This document shows, piece by piece, positions 52,988 to 62,277 of a DNA stretch of 64,000 bases. Source of the DNA: JADJSS01 sp964490845 (GTDB lineage Bacteria; Bacteroidota; Bacteroidia; Chitinophagales; JADIYW01). The stretch is from the NCBI GenBank assembly GCA_964490845.1, contig CAZBED010000001.1, positions 124,001 through 188,000 of the forward strand. Direction: 5' to 3'. The notes under the pieces were generated by a model. The model did no database searches and was not told the origin of the DNA. It saw only the letters and a list, made by a program, of their open reading frames with translations. The position numbers and the translations under genes are program-made. How positions within the stretch are numbered: the stretch's first letter is position 1; each line of letters starts with the position of its first letter.

Positions 52988-54190
52988 ATGCCAACCATTT
53001 CACTTAAAGGCAAATCAATGCCTGCCTCTCCCATACGCAAGTTAGCTCCCTTTGCTGAACAGGCTAAGAAGAAAGGCATACATATTTACCATTTAAATAT
53101 CGGACAGCCTGATATTGAAACACCTCATCAGTTCTGGGATGCCATAAAACACATAGACAGAAAAGTGCTGGAATACAGCCCATCCAACGGATTTGAAGAA
53201 GTCCGTAATGGCTGTGCCCGTTTCTTTCAGACCCGCTACGGTTTGACCAACCTGTTGCCCGAAGATATATTAATTACCACCGGTGGTTCGGAAGCTTTAT
53301 TATTTACACTGCTTTCCATCATGGATGCCGGTGATGAAATCATAATTCCGGAACCGCTGTATGCCAACTATATTGGTTTTTCTAAAAGCGGCGATATTAA
53401 AGTAGTACCTATTTCCACTGCGTTTGAAACCGGTTTTGCACTGCCGTCCATCAATGAATTTGAGAAAGTAATCACTGAAAAAACAAAAGCTATCCTCATC
53501 TGCAACCCGAACAATCCAACTGGGTATGCTTACAGTGATGAGGAACTTACCCGGCTGAAGGACATCGCGCTGAAACACGATTTGTTTCTGATCAGTGATG
53601 AAGTATACCGTGATTTTATCTATTCCGACAACAAACCGTATACTTCTATATTCAGCTTTCCGGATTTATCACAGCATGCCATCCTGATTGATTCTATTTC
53701 CAAACGATTCAGCGCCTGCGGGGCAAGGATAGGTATGGTGGCCACCAAGAATAAATTGGTACTGGAAACGGTGCTGAAATTTGCGCAACAGCGTTTAAGC
53801 CCGCCGACGGTAGAGCAGTTAGGGATGCTTGGACTGCTGGAAGTGGAAGAAGAATATTTTCATAAAGTCAATATAGAATACCGGAAGCGGCGCGACACTC
53901 TGGTGGAAGGCCTGAATAAAATAGAGGGTGTTAAATGCCCTACTCCCGGTGGCGCCTTTTACTGTATTGTGCAGTTGCCGGTAACAGATACCGATGATTT
54001 CTGTCAATGGATGCTGAGTGATTTCAGCTACGAAGGGGAAACAGTGATGATGGCTCCTGCCAGCGGATTTTATGCGACAGAAGGCAGAGGAAAAAATGAA
54101 GTACGTATTGCCTATGTGCTGAACAGCATAGATTTAAAGAAGGCGATAAAATGCCTGGAAGAAGGATTGAAAGCGTATAAGGGTTTATGA
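52988..54190 (+). CDS. PLP-dependent aminotransferase (class I, AspC-like)
   Basis: 400 aa fold-type I aminotransferase. 'IYHLNIGQPDIETPHQFWD', 'LITTGGSEALLFTLL', 'AILICNPNNPTGYAYS', 'LISDEVYRDFIY', then the Schiff-base Lys in 'LIDSISKRFSACGARIGMVA' and the carboxylate-binding Arg in 'NEVRIAYVLN'. It transfers amino groups from aspartate- or aromatic-type amino acids to a 2-oxoacid; the exact donor cannot be told. Its stop codon (54188-54190) is immediately followed by a word repeat. Confidence 0.92.
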   Translation: MPTISLKGKSMPASPIRKLAPFAEQAKKKGIHIYHLNIGQPDIETPHQFWDAIKHIDRKVLEYSPSNGFEEVRNGCARFFQTRYGLTNLLPEDILITTGGSEALLFTLLSIMDAGDEIIIPEPLYANYIGFSKSGDIKVVPISTAFETGFALPSINEFEKVITEKTKAILICNPNNPTGYAYSDEELTRLKDIALKHDLFLISDEVYRDFIYSDNKPYTSIFSFPDLSQHAILIDSISKRFSACGARIGMVATKNKLVLETVLKFAQQRLSPPTVEQLGMLGLLEVEEEYFHKVNIEYRKRRDTLVEGLNKIEGVKCPTPGGAFYCIVQLPVTDTDDFCQWMLSDFSYEGETVMMAPASGFYATEGRGKNEVRIAYVLNSIDLKKAIKCLEEGLKAYKGL

Positions 54191-54224
54191 TTTGGGATTT
54201 CCGAATTGGGAATTGGGAATTCAG
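54191..54224 (+). repeat. Low-complexity word repeat after the aminotransferase stop
   Basis: tttgggatttccgaattggg followed by aattgggaattcag. Same words and same orientation relative to the upstream gene as the repeat after prfC (8793-8884). Confidence 0.8.
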
Positions 54225-54356
54225 ATTTTAGTTTTTAAATCTATTATTTCTATTTTGTGGAACCTGAAAACCGTTTTTGTTGTTTAATGATTAGTTCTTT
54301 GGAAAAATTCTATCTTAAAATCGTAATTCTGAAATCTCAAATCATAAATTTTAATT

Positions 54357-54727
54357 GGGGTTGACAGGAATTGACGGCAGGATAGTGGATAGGTAAGCAT
54401 GCCGAGCATTGTGCGATTTGGCTCGTAAAATTTAATGCACGAACTTTTTTTACATGGCGAGAATACTTTCGCAATGGCTGCTTAATACAGGTTATTAAGC
54501 CCGGCCTTTGCTCCTCGAAATAGTCTGACCGATACTATTCGACTGAGCATCATCGAATCGGAATAGCAAAGCAGTTGTTTCGCCTGCCGCGTGAAATTCA
54601 GAGACTAAGATGGCAATCGGTAGGTACTAACGCCTGTTGCCGTACGAAAACCAAGTTACTACTAAGCATGTAGAAAGCTTATAAACGTTTTGTCCGGACG
54701 CGAGTTCAAATCTCGCCAGCTCCACCA
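54357..54727 (+). ncRNA. ssrA: Transfer-messenger RNA (tmRNA, ssrA)
   Basis: 371 nt. The 5' end GGGGTTGACAGG pairs with the 3' end CAGCTCC (54717-54723) to form the acceptor stem, followed by A and an encoded CCA (54725-54727). The T-arm is GCGAG/CTCGC with loop TTCAAAT. The tag frame begins at about 54456 and reads GGC GAG AAT ACT TTC GCA ATG GCT GCT TAA, giving tag GENTFAMAA, ending in the AA that proteases recognise. It rescues ribosomes stalled on broken mRNAs and marks the product for proteolysis. A terminator follows at 54728. Confidence 0.97.
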
Positions 54728-54760
54728 AAAAAACGCATCCATCCGGATGCGTTTTTATTT
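54728..54760 (+). terminator. Terminator of ssrA
   Basis: AAACGCATCC (54731-54740) pairs with GGATGCGTTT (54745-54754), loop ATCC, then TTATTT. It lies between ssrA and the convergent lipoprotein gene. Confidence 0.88.
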
Positions 54761-54844
54761 ATGAAATTATAAGTATTTCTGTCAGTTTCAGATATCTCGT
54801 TACAACACAGCACGAGAAAAAAGAAAACCCACTCTAAAATCAGG

Positions 54845-55546
54845 TTATTCTCCTTTCTCGATAATGAAATCATCAAACAATAAGGAATCCGTACTTGAAT
54901 TATTATTTCCATTTAGACTAACAATATTGCCAACGGGCATTGTACCACTATCTGTAAATTGCAGTGAATCTTTTGTACCGGCAACTATATCTTCGATAAA
55001 TGCATTTATTTTTTTGTTGTTTGCCGCAATCTGTAATTTATACACACGATTGTTTTGTATGTTGAAGGACTTCGAAATAAGTTCGTAAGGTGTTGAATAG
55101 GGCGTCGCGCCTTCGCATTTATAAATAGCAAAACCACTGGAATCGGCAAAAACCCCATAAAACTCCTGACTCATCCAATCGCTGCCCAAATCCCTGCTCT
55201 TAACGACAATACCAAATTGTGGCCTTCCATTAGTAACTTTACAGGTAACACTGGCTCTCACTTTATCACCGGACACAGTACTCGCACAACGAATCGCCCA
55301 AAAACCCTTTCCGCCAAAACTAAGTTTATCATCAACAACAGATGCTGTTCCATTAGCACCAACTCCGCCTACCTGTACGGAGTAATTACTGCCAAGACTA
55401 CTGCTACCTGTTCTGTGAAAATCGTCAGAAAAGGAAGTATTCCATAGAACATTACCATCACCTGTCTCATTTTTAGAACATTGCAGACATAAGAATGCAG
55501 ATAATAAGAGCATAACCACACTCGTTATCATTAGATATTTTTTCAT
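54845..55546 (-). CDS. Lipoprotein with LamG-like fold suspected
   Basis: 233 aa. The lipobox CLQC puts the lipid on Cys23. The rest is beta-rich with many Gly, Ser and Asn ('SFSDDFHRTGSSSLGSNYSV', 'DDKLSFGGKGFWAIRC', 'RVYKLQIAANNKKINAFIED', 'DSLLFDDFIIEK'), the kind of pattern seen in concanavalin/LamG-type jelly rolls that bind sugars. I do not recognise a family with certainty. No operon partner is obvious: the next gene on the strand (55709) is 163 bp upstream. Confidence 0.72.
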   Translation of the reverse strand: MKKYLMITSVVMLLLSAFLCLQCSKNETGDGNVLWNTSFSDDFHRTGSSSLGSNYSVQVGGVGANGTASVVDDKLSFGGKGFWAIRCASTVSGDKVRASVTCKVTNGRPQFGIVVKSRDLGSDWMSQEFYGVFADSSGFAIYKCEGATPYSTPYELISKSFNIQNNRVYKLQIAANNKKINAFIEDIVAGTKDSLQFTDSGTMPVGNIVSLNGNNNSSTDSLLFDDFIIEKGE

Positions 55547-55708
55547 AAGAATTAGTTTTAAAATTTTTAGTTGCCGTGGAAGAAGTATTCTTTATAATAC
55601 AAGATAAATACCTCTTTAAATTTAATACTTTTTACAGGATTAATCAAACGCATTCCTATTATTAAATATATAAACTAATTTTTCACAATAAGAAAACGAT
55701 TGCTGGTT

Positions 55709-57340
55709 CTACTTTGCTCTGGTATAAATCCTTGTTTGGTCTATTTCTTTCAAAAACCTGTAGTGGGATTGGATGTATGCTCTCATTGTTGGATGATTTT
55801 CATGCCTGAATGTTTCATCCCGGAAATAAAATCCCGGAACGGCATCTACAAATAAATAAGGTGTATTCCGTTCCATATCTGCAATATAGCGCTGTATAAA
55901 ATACTCCCGATAGTCACTGGGAAACAACTGGTTGAAGGTATTCGGGTCGCGCACCGCCTGAAAACTTTCCGTCTCCACGTACAACCTCGTATTCCAGCCC
56001 CATACCGCCATTTTATTATCCGGCTTTTGTAAGCTATTCAGATACACGGAAACCGGAGTATACAAATTGCCTGATTTTTTGAAAACATCATCAATAAAAT
56101 AGCTGTTCTGATAATTAGAATATCCAAACAACAGTACGAACAGCAGGAAGTAAAAAATCCGGTAGGTATAGCTGTCCTTATTCAAAAAATAGAAAAAAGC
56201 AACTATTGCCGCTAATCCGGTAAATAATATATAGAGGTAATGATAAAACAGATTGCCGGTTTTAATAATGGTAAAATAGCTAACAACAAGAAAAATGGTC
56301 AGCAACAATAACTCCGTTGGATATGCGAATAATTTGCGGGGATTACTAAATAGCTGCACCAATCCCAAAATAAACAAACCAATCACCAGCACCTTAAACT
56401 CAATATTTGCTTTCAGCAAATGATAACCATTCAACAGACTTTCCGGAAACGGCACACCAAACCCCAACCCCGCCCCGGATACAACGATATTCATCTTAAC
56501 ATATGAGATACAAGCATCAGAAAACGAACCATTATGAAGGGTAATACCTATAGTTATCAGAACAGGTAGGCTTGCAGCAAACAAAATAACCAATAGAAAA
56601 GCATATTTTTTTTGCTGAAAGAGTAAAAATAGTACGACTACCAACACAAACAATGCAAGGATACTGTACTGGAACTTTGCCAGCGGTAGCATTCCTACCA
56701 GTAACGCTGCTGCAAGTAATGAAACTATCTTATTGCTGTTCACACAATAGTCGGCAACGCAATAGATGGAAATCAGCAGCAGCAGATTAGGAATCTGTTC
56801 GCTGGTATACATAATCAATTCATTTGTTGACAGAAAGACATAAAACAAGACTAACGGAAAAAGGATGATTCTGGAATCTTTGGGGAGAAATAAAAACCGG
56901 AATAGTTTATACAGAACTATTATCGTCGGAAACTGTATGAATACCGCATTTATTAACCTGAAACTGAAATAATTCATTGGAATGCCGGCTCTGGCGAACC
57001 ATACAAACGGCAGCGAATCCAATGGCCCGGAAGTGTGGGTGTCCGCGTGTTTCCAATAACTCAGCTGGTTCGACAACAGATTAATACAGGACAAAAACTC
57101 CGATTCATCCGGATTATAGGAATACTGCATAAAAGACGGCAAGCGAAACAGCAGCATTCCAACAAGAACGGCTAAAAAAAACACAACATCATTGACCTTC
57201 TTTTTGACAAGCAAAAAATAGCCGGCCATCCATACAAAACTACCCGCAAACCATAACGGCCAGCAATAAGGTTGCAGGCTGCTGAAACAGCCGCGAAAGA
57301 AATCAGCGAAACATCCCGGATAGTCTATATAATTTTCCAC
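55709..57340 (-). CDS. GT-C type membrane glycosyltransferase (GT39-like)
   Basis: 543 aa with about twelve membrane helices. The first large loop has 'YNPDESEFLSC' (Asp-Glu) and 'HADTHTSGPLDSLPFVW', the catalytic region of PMT/ArnT-type transferases that use polyprenyl-phosphate sugars at the outer face of the inner membrane. The C-terminal loop carries 'WGWNTRLYVETES'. The acceptor is unknown. Neighbours (metalloprotease, lipoprotein) give no clear pathway. Confidence 0.85.
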   Translation of the reverse strand: MENYIDYPGCFADFFRGCFSSLQPYCWPLWFAGSFVWMAGYFLLVKKKVNDVVFFLAVLVGMLLFRLPSFMQYSYNPDESEFLSCINLLSNQLSYWKHADTHTSGPLDSLPFVWFARAGIPMNYFSFRLINAVFIQFPTIIVLYKLFRFLFLPKDSRIILFPLVLFYVFLSTNELIMYTSEQIPNLLLLISIYCVADYCVNSNKIVSLLAAALLVGMLPLAKFQYSILALFVLVVVLFLLFQQKKYAFLLVILFAASLPVLITIGITLHNGSFSDACISYVKMNIVVSGAGLGFGVPFPESLLNGYHLLKANIEFKVLVIGLFILGLVQLFSNPRKLFAYPTELLLLTIFLVVSYFTIIKTGNLFYHYLYILFTGLAAIVAFFYFLNKDSYTYRIFYFLLFVLLFGYSNYQNSYFIDDVFKKSGNLYTPVSVYLNSLQKPDNKMAVWGWNTRLYVETESFQAVRDPNTFNQLFPSDYREYFIQRYIADMERNTPYLFVDAVPGFYFRDETFRHENHPTMRAYIQSHYRFLKEIDQTRIYTRAK

Positions 57341-57405
57341 CTGCCAACAGAAATTTCTTTAAATATACTATTTAGAAACTGTTGTTCTGACGTAATACAA
57401 ATAAA

Positions 57406-57436
57406 AACATCTTCGGGCTATGCCCGAAGATGTTCA
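57406..57436 (-). terminator. Terminator of the metalloprotease gene
   Basis: A 13-bp stem (57406-57418 with 57422-57434), loop 57419-57421, read on the minus strand it ends in TTTTTATTTG. It follows the stop of the metalloprotease gene by about 15 bp. Confidence 0.88.
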
Positions 57437-57450
57437 GGGTTCCATATTGA

Positions 57451-59442
57451 TTAATGCCTTATTATTATTTTATGAGTAAACAACTTATCTTGTTTTCTGA
57501 CTGATAAAAAATACATTCCTTCAGGCAGATGGCCGGTTTGTAACCGATAACGTTCCCCGGGAGCGGCTTCATAATGATCCGATGCTATAACAGATCCGGA
57601 TACATTGCACAACTGCAGCTCAACAGCTCCTGTATAATCCCCTGTCGCAATAGTAATAAGCTCTCCGGCAGGGTTCGGGAAGAGGTCGGGCGCTTCTGTA
57701 TTCTGTCCTATTTCTCTCATCCCCGGCAATATTGGCATACCCGGAGGCAGTAATAATGTTTTCACGATATAGGGCTGGATATTAACTATCATCGGTGCTT
57801 TCGCGAAAACAAATACATAGTAATTTCCGGCCTGTAAATTTGCATACAAGATGGTATCATCGGCAGCGCCCACTTTGACAGAAGATGCCAGCAATGCATT
57901 CGTAGCTGCATCTCTCAGCTCGATGTCGTAATCCAGCACCAGATTCGTCAGCACGAGGCGCAGCGTAGCACCCTGTACTGTATTCATAATAACGAAACGG
58001 TCAATATCCGCAGCTGGACATACAATACCTGTACCCTGCGTGCCATTGGCCAGATAAGGCCCAAAGATGGCATTTTCGTTCGGGTCATTCGGGCAGGGTA
58101 CAGCAGGGACTGCCGCCAACGTACGAAACAACTGCGATACAGAAAACGTACCTTTGGTTGCATTGGCATACACCGGTTGCACCTGCCACTCATAAGCGGA
58201 CGGGTACGGAAGCAACCCCGCGATATTAATGGTATTGGCAGTACTGGTTCCGTAAGTCCAGGGAACATTATTGCCCAATACCCGCCATTGTATGTTATAA
58301 CTTACCGCCCCAACATAGGGACTCCAGCTAAGGGTAGCACTCGCTGCCGTGATATTGGTAGCAAGAAACAGCCGCTGACATAATGTAGAATTCACAAAAC
58401 CAGTTCGGACATTATCAAACGTAGCGGACATTCGGGCTTTTTGTCCGGTACTAAACATACTCATACACGCATCATTCGAATAGTCCATATAGTTCATAAA
58501 CATGTCACCAAATGGCAAATTATTACAGCTGATACTCGGATACATAGGGCATCCGAAATTCGGTCCGCCCTGATTTGGTGTGTCACCGACATTGTCTGTA
58601 CCATTACACAGAGTGCCGTCATCTCCCCATATATGAAAGATATTTAACCAGTGTCCGATTTCATGGGTAGCCGTTCTTCCCCCATTAAACGCACCGCCGT
58701 AAAATGTTGTAAACGGATTGGCTGGCGCCCTGCCTATAGTTCTGTAATCGCAGACCACGCCATCATTAAGTGAAAGTGGCAATGCCGGGAATGTGGAATA
58801 CCCAAGCGCGATAGACGTAATGTCCGCAACATAAATATTCAGGAATTTGTTCGGATCCCAGGCTAATGTTGGTTTCAACGCTTCCATCTGGTTATAATCA
58901 AAACCGGAACGTCCTCCGTTGACCCTATTGATTCCCAGTGCCGGATTTCCTTGTACGTCCTGTAATGCCAGGCAAAACTCCACTTCGCAATCAGCGGCAA
59001 ACGGCTGAAATACTGCAGGTATGGTTAGCGCATTGGCATTTAATTTTCTGAAATCTTCATTTAACACCTGTAACTGACTTAAAATCTGAGCATCAGAAAT
59101 ATTGCGTCCTTTGCCAACAGCCTCTCCGTAATGGATGATATGAAAAACGACAGGTATTGTTATAATTCCTGTTCTACTGGATGAATGGGAATTATTTTTC
59201 CCTTTTTTATAAAAATTTTCAACCGATAATGAAGTGGCATCTTCTAATTGTTTACGGGCTTTGGCAAATGACGGTTGTTTCGCCATCATTTGTTTCAGTA
59301 TTTCCTGAGAAGTGCAGCTGCGGGGTTGAGCCATTATCGGTTTATTAAACAGGAGAACCAACAAAAAAATCAGGGTCTTTATGTTTCGGGGTGTAAGGCC
59401 TTTATGTGTATACATGCCTGTGCGTAGAATTTTTGTTTTCAT
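57451..59442 (-). CDS. M43-family zinc metalloprotease with T9SS type A sorting domain
   Basis: 663 aa. The N-terminus carries an export segment ending IMAQ near residue 39. The metzincin zinc site is HEIGHWLNIFHIWGD (first His = residue 260), followed ~70 residues later by the Met-turn 'DMFMNYMDYSNDACM': M43/pappalysin type. The Cys-rich stretch 'CNGTDNVGDTPNQGGPNFGC' is typical as well. A fibronectin III domain (~360-440; 'ATLSWSPYVGAVSYNIQW'), a PPC-like domain (~455-565) and a type A sorting domain (~585-663; 'LFPNPAGELITI' to 'KLFTHKIIIRH') follow. It should be secreted by T9SS as an extracellular protease. Confidence 0.93.
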   Translation of the reverse strand: MKTKILRTGMYTHKGLTPRNIKTLIFLLVLLFNKPIMAQPRSCTSQEILKQMMAKQPSFAKARKQLEDATSLSVENFYKKGKNNSHSSSRTGIITIPVVFHIIHYGEAVGKGRNISDAQILSQLQVLNEDFRKLNANALTIPAVFQPFAADCEVEFCLALQDVQGNPALGINRVNGGRSGFDYNQMEALKPTLAWDPNKFLNIYVADITSIALGYSTFPALPLSLNDGVVCDYRTIGRAPANPFTTFYGGAFNGGRTATHEIGHWLNIFHIWGDDGTLCNGTDNVGDTPNQGGPNFGCPMYPSISCNNLPFGDMFMNYMDYSNDACMSMFSTGQKARMSATFDNVRTGFVNSTLCQRLFLATNITAASATLSWSPYVGAVSYNIQWRVLGNNVPWTYGTSTANTINIAGLLPYPSAYEWQVQPVYANATKGTFSVSQLFRTLAAVPAVPCPNDPNENAIFGPYLANGTQGTGIVCPAADIDRFVIMNTVQGATLRLVLTNLVLDYDIELRDAATNALLASSVKVGAADDTILYANLQAGNYYVFVFAKAPMIVNIQPYIVKTLLLPPGMPILPGMREIGQNTEAPDLFPNPAGELITIATGDYTGAVELQLCNVSGSVIASDHYEAAPGERYRLQTGHLPEGMYFLSVRKQDKLFTHKIIIRH

Positions 59443-59616
59443 GACTGTATTTTTTAGGGTGAATAATTTTGTTGGTTCAAAAATGCGGCAAACGTTTCGG
59501 ATAATCGAATCAAATAATTGAATATTATGAATAGTCTAAAATGGATATTCATAAAAATACCAGATAAATTATATCTTACATATTGACATTAACAATCAAA
59601 AAGAATATCTTTAATT

Positions 59617-61149
59617 ATGAAAAGTCAAGAGACTATTTTCAGACTAATAAAATCCTTAACAAAACAGGAAAAAAGATATTATAAGCAATTTGCGACTGAT
59701 AAGGCATTAAAAGGCAGCAGTAATTACGCGCTCTTATTTGATGCAATAGATGCCAGAGATTATTATGATGAAGCACGGTTAAAAAAGAAATTCACCAAAC
59801 TTTCTTTTACGGAAACAAAATATCAGCTGTATGGAAATATCCTTAAATCCCTGCACAGTTATCATTTAGATGGTTCCGCTGACAGCAAACTGAACCTTGC
59901 TATCCATCAGGCAGAAATTTTGTTCAACAAAGGCCTTTATCCTGAAACATTGAAGATCATTCAGAAAGCTCAAAAGAAAGCTATCCATGATGAAAAGTAT
60001 ACGCACTTACTGATGCTGTATGAATGGGAACGACAGGCGGTTATTTACTCCTACGAATTCCCGACTATGAAAGAAACAATTGATGGTATATATCAGAAGA
60101 CACAACATTACCAACAATTAGCCACCTTGCAAACCGATTATTTTTACCTGAGTAATTGCCTGTATATGCTGCACTTTAAAAGTGGGGTAATACGTAATAA
60201 GGCTACACAGAAAGAGTATGACGCTATTATGCAGCATCCCCTGTTACAGGATGTTACACTGGCAAAAACCTATGAAGCAAAGACCGTCTTTTATCACTGC
60301 CATAAAACATACTGGTTTGCAAGGCAAAATTACCACGAATATTACAAGTACTGCAAACTGCACCTGGAAGCGCTGGAAGAAAAACCATCGCTGATAGATG
60401 CAAAAGTAATACGGTATATTGGCGCCACCTATAGCTTAGGTCTTGCGCAAATTGATGTAAAGGAGTTTTCTGAATTCAAACCGCTGCTGCAAAAAATGCG
60501 TACCATACCATTACATTACAAAACCGCGGATACGGCCATCAACAGGCAAACTATTTTTGATATGAGCTACCGGTTGGAATTGCGCTACTACAATTGCATT
60601 GGCGATTTTGAAACAGGCAAACAAGTGGCCATAAAGGTGAAAAAGGGAATGGAAGAATATGCCTCTACTTTGTCCGATACCAGTCAGTTATTATTCTATT
60701 ACGAACTCTCCGTCGTTATGTTTGGCAGTAAACAATATTCCAAAGCGTTGGAATTTATTCAGCTGGTTACAGACAGCAAACTGGCAAATGTAAGAGAAGA
60801 CCTTGTTTCCGTTTTGAAAATACTCCAGTTAATTATCCATTATGAATTAGGGCATGAATTGCTGTTGCCATATATTATTAAATCAACATACCGCTATCTG
60901 TACAAAAAAGAAAGATTATACAAAATGGAGACTATCATACTTCTCTATTTACGCAAACTGGAAAACATACAAACACGTAAAGACTTATTCCAATCGTTCC
61001 AGTTGCTGCGAAACCAGCTTTTCTCTTTGCGTTCCGACCCCTATGAACGAATTGGCCTGGATTACATTGATTTTATTGCCTGGCTTGACAGCAAACTGGA
61101 ACGGAAAGAATATGCAACATTGGTAAAACAAAATTATCTTGAATCCTGA
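59617..61149 (+). CDS. Large helical protein of unknown function, distant relative of paralogues A and B
   Basis: 510 aa, no signal peptide, made of helix pairs. It has the layout of the proteins at 3991 and 5859: a short N-terminal domain ('LIKSLTKQEKRYYKQF', 'NYALLFDAIDARDYYDEARL') and a C-terminal repeat region ('KYTHLLMLYEWERQAVIYSY', 'FHSLRSDPYERIGLDYIDFI' is similar in position). Sequence identity is low, so this is a distant family member at best. TATCTTTA at 59606-59613 (one base off the -7 consensus) lies 4 nt before the ATG, again a nearly leaderless arrangement. Confidence 0.82.
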   Translation: MKSQETIFRLIKSLTKQEKRYYKQFATDKALKGSSNYALLFDAIDARDYYDEARLKKKFTKLSFTETKYQLYGNILKSLHSYHLDGSADSKLNLAIHQAEILFNKGLYPETLKIIQKAQKKAIHDEKYTHLLMLYEWERQAVIYSYEFPTMKETIDGIYQKTQHYQQLATLQTDYFYLSNCLYMLHFKSGVIRNKATQKEYDAIMQHPLLQDVTLAKTYEAKTVFYHCHKTYWFARQNYHEYYKYCKLHLEALEEKPSLIDAKVIRYIGATYSLGLAQIDVKEFSEFKPLLQKMRTIPLHYKTADTAINRQTIFDMSYRLELRYYNCIGDFETGKQVAIKVKKGMEEYASTLSDTSQLLFYYELSVVMFGSKQYSKALEFIQLVTDSKLANVREDLVSVLKILQLIIHYELGHELLLPYIIKSTYRYLYKKERLYKMETIILLYLRKLENIQTRKDLFQSFQLLRNQLFSLRSDPYERIGLDYIDFIAWLDSKLERKEYATLVKQNYLES

Positions 61150-61185
61150 CAACCGGATATTATAATTTACAGGCAGTACAACACC

Positions 61186-62277
61186 TTAATTAAACACTAC
61201 AGAATTAGGGCCGATGCCCACTTTCAGTGAGTCTATGAGTATTCCTGAGGAAGTGTATCTGAATGCAAACCCGTTAGATGTAAAATTCGGGGCAGACAAT
61301 CCCCATATCTGATTGGTGAATGGCGATGCCGCCAAGCCGTAAAAATCCCTTCCGGATATGACAGACGATGACGGCAGGCTACCCGATGCAATATCCATTG
61401 CAAAAATTTGATTGCCAATGCTGTAATAAACCGTCCTGCCATTATTTCCAATGGCGAGATTGACCACATAACTCGGATTACCTGCGGATATGAGCTTAAA
61501 ACTTTTATCAATCGTATTTGCAGCCGTATTGATACGCACCAGACGGGAAGGTGTCAGTTTGGTTATATTAGGCCAGCCTGAATAATCCGTCTGGCCCGCG
61601 CATAATACCCACACAAAATTCTGCGCATCTTTCACAATTTTCGCAGGAATATCCCCCACCTTTAATGTCTGAATTACCGCATCCGTCGTGACATCAATTA
61701 CGGATACAGTGCTGTCCACATCAAATCCACCGCTGTTACAGACATAAGCATGACTGCCTGCCAAAGCCAGTTGTTCCGGGCCTTTTCCTACATTTATGGA
61801 ATGAGTAATCGTATTGGTGGTCAGGTCCAGCACATTAACCATACCATCGAAATTGCCATTGGTCACATACGCTTTTGTATCACTGATTCCCAGCGCATAA
61901 CGGACATAAGCCGTTTTAACGGCATCAGTAATGGTTGCCACATGCCTGAATGTGCGCGCGTCGACAATTTCTATTTTTTTACTGTTGTTGACACAAATAA
62001 TGCCTTTATTGCCGACTCTGGTATACGACTGCACCACATCGCCCAGATTCAAGCCTGCGTTGGCACTTTCATAAATATAATTGGTGACACTGTCATTTCT
62101 GCCTATAAACGAGACAGAGCCATTATTGCTGCCAAAATTGCCTTCATTAACAACTAAAGCAGTACCGCTTTCAACAAACGTTCCGATAGCGGCTTCAGTG
62201 GTTTCTTTCTGACAGGAACTGATTGCTGCACTTATCAACATGCAAACACACAAGAACAAAAAGGAATTTTTTTTCAT
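61186..62277 (-). CDS. YncE-like beta-propeller lipoprotein, BtuG-like
   Basis: 363 aa. The lipobox SSC puts the lipid on Cys22. The body is a seven-bladed propeller of the YncE/DUF5074 kind ('NVLDLTTNTITHSINVGKGP', 'SVIDVTTDAVIQTLKVGDIP', 'DARTFRHVATITDAV'). Its ATG overlaps the stop of the TonB receptor gene by 4 bp, so the two are made together. In Bacteroides the surface lipoprotein BtuG is a YncE-type propeller paired with BtuB and binds vitamin B12 very tightly; this pair has the same arrangement. The ligand here is not proven. Confidence 0.8.
   Translation of the reverse strand: MKKNSFLFLCVCMLISAAISSCQKETTEAAIGTFVESGTALVVNEGNFGSNNGSVSFIGRNDSVTNYIYESANAGLNLGDVVQSYTRVGNKGIICVNNSKKIEIVDARTFRHVATITDAVKTAYVRYALGISDTKAYVTNGNFDGMVNVLDLTTNTITHSINVGKGPEQLALAGSHAYVCNSGGFDVDSTVSVIDVTTDAVIQTLKVGDIPAKIVKDAQNFVWVLCAGQTDYSGWPNITKLTPSRLVRINTAANTIDKSFKLISAGNPSYVVNLAIGNNGRTVYYSIGNQIFAMDIASGSLPSSSVISGRDFYGLAASPFTNQIWGLSAPNFTSNGFAFRYTSSGILIDSLKVGIGPNSVVFN

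Noticed and set aside
54706..54912. Minus-strand frame of 68 aa
   Set aside because: It overlaps the 3' end of tmRNA, its terminator and the end of the lipoprotein gene in another frame.
61150..61185. Search for a cobalamin riboswitch beside the BtuG-like gene
   Set aside because: The operon reads leftward, so its leader lies beyond 64000; nothing of that kind is visible inside the window.
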